Of a DNA stretch of 64,000 nt, positions 1-64,000 are shown piece by piece (the first letter of the stretch is position 1; each line of letters opens with the position of its first letter). Source of the DNA: Chrysomallon squamiferum (Eukaryota; Mollusca; Gastropoda; Neomphalida; Peltospiridae); assembly GCA_012295275.1 (NCBI GenBank), contig CM022667.1:17627245-17691244 (forward strand). Reading direction: 5' to 3'. Position numbers and translations under genes: made by a program. The notes below the pieces were generated by a model. It saw only the letters and a program-made list of their open reading frames with translations. It did no database searches and had not been told where the DNA came from.

Positions 1-872
1 GATCATCAAATGACAAATAGCAAATAACAGAAAACTTACAATCAAAAAATTAAATTAAATTATATTAAAGGCTGAAATGGTAACACAAATATAAAAGTGA
101 CAATGAAAACAGATAATAACCAGCAGAATGACAACAAAAAACACAATAACACTAAAAAAATAACAATGTCAGAGGTATCAAAAACAAAATAAAATTAAAA
201 TAACATGTTTGATACTAAAGTGACAAACATCTCACAGTATCAAAATGACAGTCATCTATATGACAATAATACCTAACAGATATGAAAGTTAAAAGCAAGA
301 GGAATCAAGTACCATTGAACACAATGAGATATCAAGGAAACAGATAAACCACAATAAGAAATATCAAAGTGACAACAAATAGTGACATTCAGCTAATTAT
401 AAGATAATAATGAGCAAAATTTTATTTATTATTTATTTACTTTAATTTTGTTTATTTATTTATTTTTATTTACTTATTTACTCTTTATTTTTTTCCACAT
501 CCAAGGTCTTAAGAAAATGTATTGTCTTCATACTGAAAGCTGGATAGACATTATATTAATTGTCTAACATTCATACAAACTTTTATTATTTCCCTTTTCT
601 GCATAAACTGATCTTAAAGTACCTGTAGGGAACAATATGAAACTGAACAAGGAAAAATGTCACTAGTCTCTGATCTGAAGTGAATGTAATAAATTGTTCA
701 AAGAGATACTTAAATACTTAATTAGTTACGACTTGTAACATTTTAATAGAACAACAACATTGCAAGCATGGAAGTCAGGAGTAGAAGGAGAATGGGAAGA
801 GATTTCCATCTATAAATCTCTTAACTCTCACTGTCTACATCTGTGTGTGTATGTATATAAAAATATGTATGT

Positions 873-912
<40 letters not shown>

Positions 913-985
913 ATATACAAATATGTATGTGTATGTAAGTATATAAATATGAAAGTGTGTGTATGTATGTATATAAATATGTATG

Positions 986-1040
<55 letters not shown>

Positions 1041-1587
1041 ATTTATCTAGAGAGAAAGAGAGGCAGGAAAACTGGATAACAACAAAGAGAAATAGACAGA
1101 TTTACTGATACCAATAAAGAGAACAGAGACACAGGAACACATTCCACTGCTAATTTTAAAAGCAATTACACTGTACTAGATAGATGCTAGTAATAGAAAA
1201 TGACATTCAAGAAAATCTTAAAATAAAACCACAGAATAGTCTGCTATCTTCCAGGAAACCTACACCAGAGAGTCATCAGACATGGTAACCAAATATTCTG
1301 AGATCTGAGGATAAACAAATCATCATCAAAGTCTATGATACAGGAGATGAATTGGTCCCAGGGAATCTGTGTCTCTAACCAATTACAGCTGATTTGTATA
1401 CAGACATTTAGACAGAATATGCTGTTATGTGCATAAAACAATCAATGTCTAAAACACGTCAAACAAACAAACAGTACCGACTTCCCAGACATAGCTGTAT
1501 TACAAAATGAAATTATCCATGCAAAAAAGAGAAAAAAAAATCAATTTTTAAAGAAAATCTTTATATGATAAACAGAAGAAAACTCAC
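1..1587 (-). other. LRRCC1 intron, 3' part running off the window
   Basis: No exon is seen here. The stretch is AT-rich, with an imperfect (TTTA)n patch at 420-491 and a compound GT/GTAT microsatellite at 842-1039. Open frames at 760-1050 and 821-1042 are translations of that microsatellite. Confidence 0.7.
842..1039. repeat. Compound (GT)n/(GTAT)n microsatellite
   Basis: Runs of GT alternate with tatataaatatg and GTAT units over about 200 bp and end in an uninterrupted GT tract. In the LRRCC1 transcript it reads as (AC)n. Confidence 0.95.
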
Positions 1588-60017
<58,430 letters not shown>

Positions 60018-60190
60018 CTGAAATAGAAAAAGTGAAAATGTTAAGTACTAATGAAGGCCACCTACAATTTTAACATAAAAAAAAAAAGAAAAAATCAAAA
60101 AGAAAAAAAAGATCAAGGATTTTTCTGATCGATATTATCGTTGTTGCTGTAAGGTTATGTTTAACAGTGGTGGTGGTGATGGTCATGGCA

Positions 60191-60889
60191 ATGGTTGTAG
60201 TGGTATGGTAATAATAACAGTGGTTGTAGTGGTATGGTAATAATAACAGTGGTTGTAGTGGTATGTTAATAATAACAGTGGTAGTAGTGGTATGGTAATA
60301 ATAACAGTGGTAGCAGTGGTATGGTAATAACAACAGTGGTTGTAGTGGTATGGTAATAATAACAGTGGTTGTACTGGTATGGTAATAACAGTGGTAGTAG
60401 TGGTATGGTAATAACAGTGGTAGTAGTGGTATGGTAATAATAACAGTGGTTGTAGTGGTATGGTAATAATAACAGTGGTTGTAGTGGTATGGTAATAATA
60501 ATAGTGGTTGTAGTGGTATGGTAATAATAACAGTGGTTGTAGTGGTATGGTAATAATAATAGTGGTAGTAGTGGTATGGTAATAATGGCAGTGGTTGTAG
60601 TGGTATGGTAATAATAACAGTGGTAGTAGTGGTATGGTAATAATAACAGTGGTTGTAGTGGTATGGTAATAATAACAGTGGTTGTAGTGGTATGGTAATA
60701 ATAACAGTGGTAGTAGTGGTATGGTAATAATAACAGTGGTTGTAGTGGTATGGTAATAATAACAGTGGTTGTAGTGGTATGGTAATTATAACAGTGGTTG
60801 TAGTGGTATGGTAATAACAGTGGTAGCAGTGGTATGGTAATAATAACAGTGGTTGTAGTGGTATGGTAATAATAATAGTGGTAGCAGTA
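60191..60889. repeat. Minisatellite, 29-bp unit, about 24 copies
   Basis: The unit is GGTAATAATAACAGTGGTTG plus TAGTGGTAT. Most spacings are 29 bp and several copies are 26 bp, having lost one AAT. Variant positions include TTG to TAG or TAGCAG and AACAG to AATAG. Three 29-bp units make 29 codons, so all frames cycle and a 283-residue Tyr/His/Thr-rich frame stays open on the minus strand. It is not a gene. Confidence 0.95.
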
Positions 60890-61127
60890 TCTGTTATTAT
60901 TAATAAAAGGTGAAACATCAAATGATATTTAAATAATTATTTCAACTATAAAGGTTTTATATGATATCACTGCATTCAGTTTGTTATAAAATTTCATCTA
61001 ATGACAAAAGTAAAACCTATTTGTCAGTCACGTACATCCTGATCCAGTGTGATGGGGTAAAACAGTAACATCATTATTTTAATGTTATAATGTTAAAATT
61101 CCCACCACTGCATCAGCTGACGACTGT

Positions 61128-61128
61128 T

Positions 61129-61161
<33 letters not shown>

Positions 61162-61163
61162 GT

Positions 61164-61220
<57 letters not shown>
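61128..61220. repeat. (GT)n microsatellite
   Basis: GT runs with TTTG and TTG interruptions over about 93 bp. Confidence 0.95.
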
Positions 61221-61223
<3 letters not shown>

Positions 61224-61938
61224 AGTGCATGCACATGAACATGTGTTTATAGACAAAGAAACAGACAGATAGATAAAGAAAGAAAGAAAGAATCCTGAAT
61301 TAAAAATAGTAACAGACCAAAGACAGATTTTTGTAAATTGACCACTGTATATTGTTACTATACTATGATAAATGTACAGTATGACAAGTATACTGTACAA
61401 AAAACCCACTAAAACATGTCTCATATTATAACTTTATCACATGATATTCTGAATAAATTCTGTAACTATATCAATCTGTTAAAATAGCAGATGAAATAAG
61501 AGCAAATGTATGTTTGTTTTTATATACTGACTCTTCAGAATATTGGTAAATGTAGTATACAGTTTGTGTCTTATCATACAGACATACATTCACAGATAAC
61601 ATGTAAACTATTTCTAATGAAAACATTACAGTATTAACGAATTTTAATAATATTTTAGTTTTAATTTGTAAAGAATTTCTATGTAGTTTATTTTAAATAT
61701 ATTTTTAAAGGAGGAATTTATTTATTATTTAGCTAACTTTACTGACTGATGTAAATCAGCTGTATATAAAGGGTCTTATTATACTATCAAACAAATGGTT
61801 TAACCATATGAATTACATTTTGGGGCATCTGTATACATGGCATTCTTTGTATGTTTTTATATCTGTTGAATAATTATATAATTATATAATTTTTATTTTT
61901 TGAAGTAAAAATTACAGCAATTACAGCAACTATGAAAG

Positions 61939-61940
<2 letters not shown>

Positions 61941-62014
<74 letters not shown>
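61941..62014. repeat. (AG)37 microsatellite
   Basis: An uninterrupted AG run of 74 bp. Confidence 0.95.
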
Positions 62015-62016
<2 letters not shown>

Positions 62017-62448
62017 CTTAAGTTATAATGCTTGTTTTTATATTTTATTTATGTAACATTATTTATATTTAAATAAAAACAGTGTGGGAGTACAGATGTA
62101 TTTACAATCTAAGTAATGTTTTTGACATTGTACTGCAGAGTTACAGTAATCAAGAGATCAAATACCATACAAGTTGTCGAGTTATTCTGAGAATAATCAG
62201 TGTCTGGGAACATTTCACTGAGAAACAGATTTAAGAAGAAACACTAACCTAGTAAATAAAACACTTTGTGAGATTTCTGTCACCATACTTTTGTTAACCC
62301 GTGTGTCAGCAAAAGGGTTAATATAATTAAGAAGGTACAGATTTCTATAAGTATGGAATAAAAAACTAAAACTAAAACCCCCAAATTTCACATAGTTTTG
62401 AATTAATAATTAAATTATAGTTAGTGTATTCTTTTTTTAAAATTCAGG

Positions 62449-62452
62449 CTCT

Positions 62453-62495
<43 letters not shown>
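62449..62495. repeat. (CT)n-(CA)n compound microsatellite
   Basis: A CT run passes directly into a CA run, the same junction type as at 10576. Confidence 0.95.
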
Positions 62496-64000
62496 CATGC
62501 TCAATCCAAATAAGATGAATAGCCGCCATCTGTAATGATGGTAAGAATCTGCAAAGATTGATCAATAAACTTACACTGTGTCGCAGACAGTAAGGAAATG
62601 TGTTAAAGACTGATGAAAAAAGAACTAATTAACAAAAGGAAATTGTATTCACAAAGTGAAAGCTGTCTGCTTATATGTGATGTGCACAAAGGAAGGAAAT
62701 GTTTGAACTGTTTGTTAATTTAGTCAGCTGAGGTAACAATTAATATAAATCTAATCTGCAACTTAAGAAACAGTGTAATTGTTTTGGTGGTTGTTTTTGT
62801 TTTGATTTTTTGATTTTGGTTTTGTTGTTTGTATTTTTTTGGTGTTTTTTTTCTTTTGTTTTTTGTTTGTTTTTAAAGGTTAGAAAAAAAAATGTCTAGG
62901 CAGTTTAAAAATGTTGACGACAAAAGTAATAAAAAATAATGACATAAAAAAGTTGATAATAATAACAACAAAAAAAAAAAAAATTGAAAAAAGGTGATGA
63001 GGTTAAGAAAAAGGGAAAGAAAAAATACAAAACAATAATGTTTTTTATTATTTTATTTTATGTGTCTATGTCTAATTAAAAACATAAAAATTTAAATAAA
63101 AGCTGTTGTATTAGTATTTTTTCCTTCTTTTTCAAGTATAATAGCAAAAATGAACTGAGAAGCATCATCAGCTTTTAAAAATATAAAATTAACAATATTA
63201 AATTTAAAAAAAAAATAATAATAAATAATACAAATTTATAGAAAGACAAACAAATAACAATTATAATTACTTGGGGGAAAAAAATAAAGATATAAAATTT
63301 AAACAAAAATATGAAAGAAGGAATGAAATAAACCTATTAATATATATATAGAAACAAGAAAATTAAAAAAGTTCACACCATCATTCTGTTAATATAAGTG
63401 AATCTCCTATAAAGTTTCAAAACATTTTGTTAAAACATTTACATTTGATTCTCATTTAGATGACTTACAAAAATCAGTTTTCCACTTAACCAAAACCTTA
63501 AAAGCCAGGCTGAGCTAAAAATCCATAGTAAATAATCCATGCTAGACCAAGTCACTTAGCAAAGTGTCACCAACATACAACAATATGGTCAAGTGCTTGA
63601 TTCCAGCTATAACAGAGAGAAATATTGTAAGAAACCATCAGCAACTTTAACCTAAATAAAAATTATATTGGTAAAGAGGTTGCTAGCTTTGAGACTTAAA
63701 TCACTTACAACAGCAACAAAAAATAAATGTTTCAAAAAAGAAATTAAAATTATGGTTTATTTACTTTGTCTACATGATGTCTGTTAGAACTGTCTATAAT
63801 ACACGTAAATTAGAAAATCTGGGTCATAAACAAAGTAAATTCTAGATAATATCTGACATATATCCAGTCAGTCAGAATGTAGTCCACCATAAGTAGAAGA
63901 CCATCTGAATATATTCATTTGTTTATTTTGTATGTTAAAGTTGTTTTAAGTACAACATACAAAGATTAATAAGTTGAGATCATAACCTTTCACTAATTAA

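Larger units (their letters stand above)
60018..64000 (-). other. LRRCC1 intron upstream of exon A, running off the window
   Basis: The visible 4 kb holds the 29-bp minisatellite, a GT, an AG and a CT/CA microsatellite, and plain AT-rich sequence with T-rich and A-rich patches (62780-63000). No further exon was recognised before 64000. Confidence 0.65.

Noticed and set aside
60070-60921. 283-residue open frame on the minus strand rich in Tyr, His and Thr
   Set aside because: It is a translation of the 29-bp minisatellite. The period and composition explain the lack of stops.

Overview
The window looks like eukaryotic, animal, nuclear DNA. It is very AT-rich, with long introns full of microsatellites, minisatellites and small transposon copies. 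It contains no bacterial operons, CRISPR arrays or rRNA. The one real gene is a spliced coiled-coil protein gene on the minus strand. I recognise it as LRRCC1, a centrosomal/centriolar leucine-rich-repeat and coiled-coil protein. The intron sizes (up to 26.6 kb), the repeat style and the protein divergence suggest a mollusc, most likely a cephalopod such as an octopus. That assignment is inference.

LRRCC1 runs from high to low coordinates. Nine exons are visible: 60017-59894, 33317-33218, 22328-22210, 13022-12888, 12269-12130, 9377-9261, 7759-7675, 2260-2147 and 1659-1588 (or 1698-1588). All eight joins keep the reading frame across three different intron phases and give one open protein segment of about 335 residues. 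It is a polar linker followed by almost continuous coiled coil, corresponding to the middle of vertebrate LRRCC1. The N-terminal leucine-rich repeats should lie beyond position 64000 and the C-terminal coiled coil before position 1.

Layout: 1-1587 is part of an intron. 1588-13022 holds seven exons separated by introns of 0.5 to 5.4 kb. 13023-22209, 22329-33217 and 33318-59893 are three long introns. 60018-64000 is part of another intron. The introns hold a perfect (GA)153 tract at 20359-20664, a four-copy ~126-bp tandem repeat at 40617-41123, a ~29-bp minisatellite at 60191-60889 and a ~68-bp tandem repeat at 4661-5000. They also hold two TA-flanked inverted-repeat elements of mariner/pogo type (23648-24315 and 46468-46662), a tRNA-derived SINE-like unit near 3860-4026 and several unclassified dispersed or inverted repeats. 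At 53971-54342, on the same strand as LRRCC1, there is a disrupted protein-coding fragment that I could not identify.

Most long open reading frames here are translations of simple repeats and are not genes. I did not find a new multi-gene system. The most useful second looks are the alternative 39-nt acceptor in the last exon, the intronic pseudogene, the repeat arrays that abut many LRRCC1 splice acceptors, and the uncharacterised repeat families.
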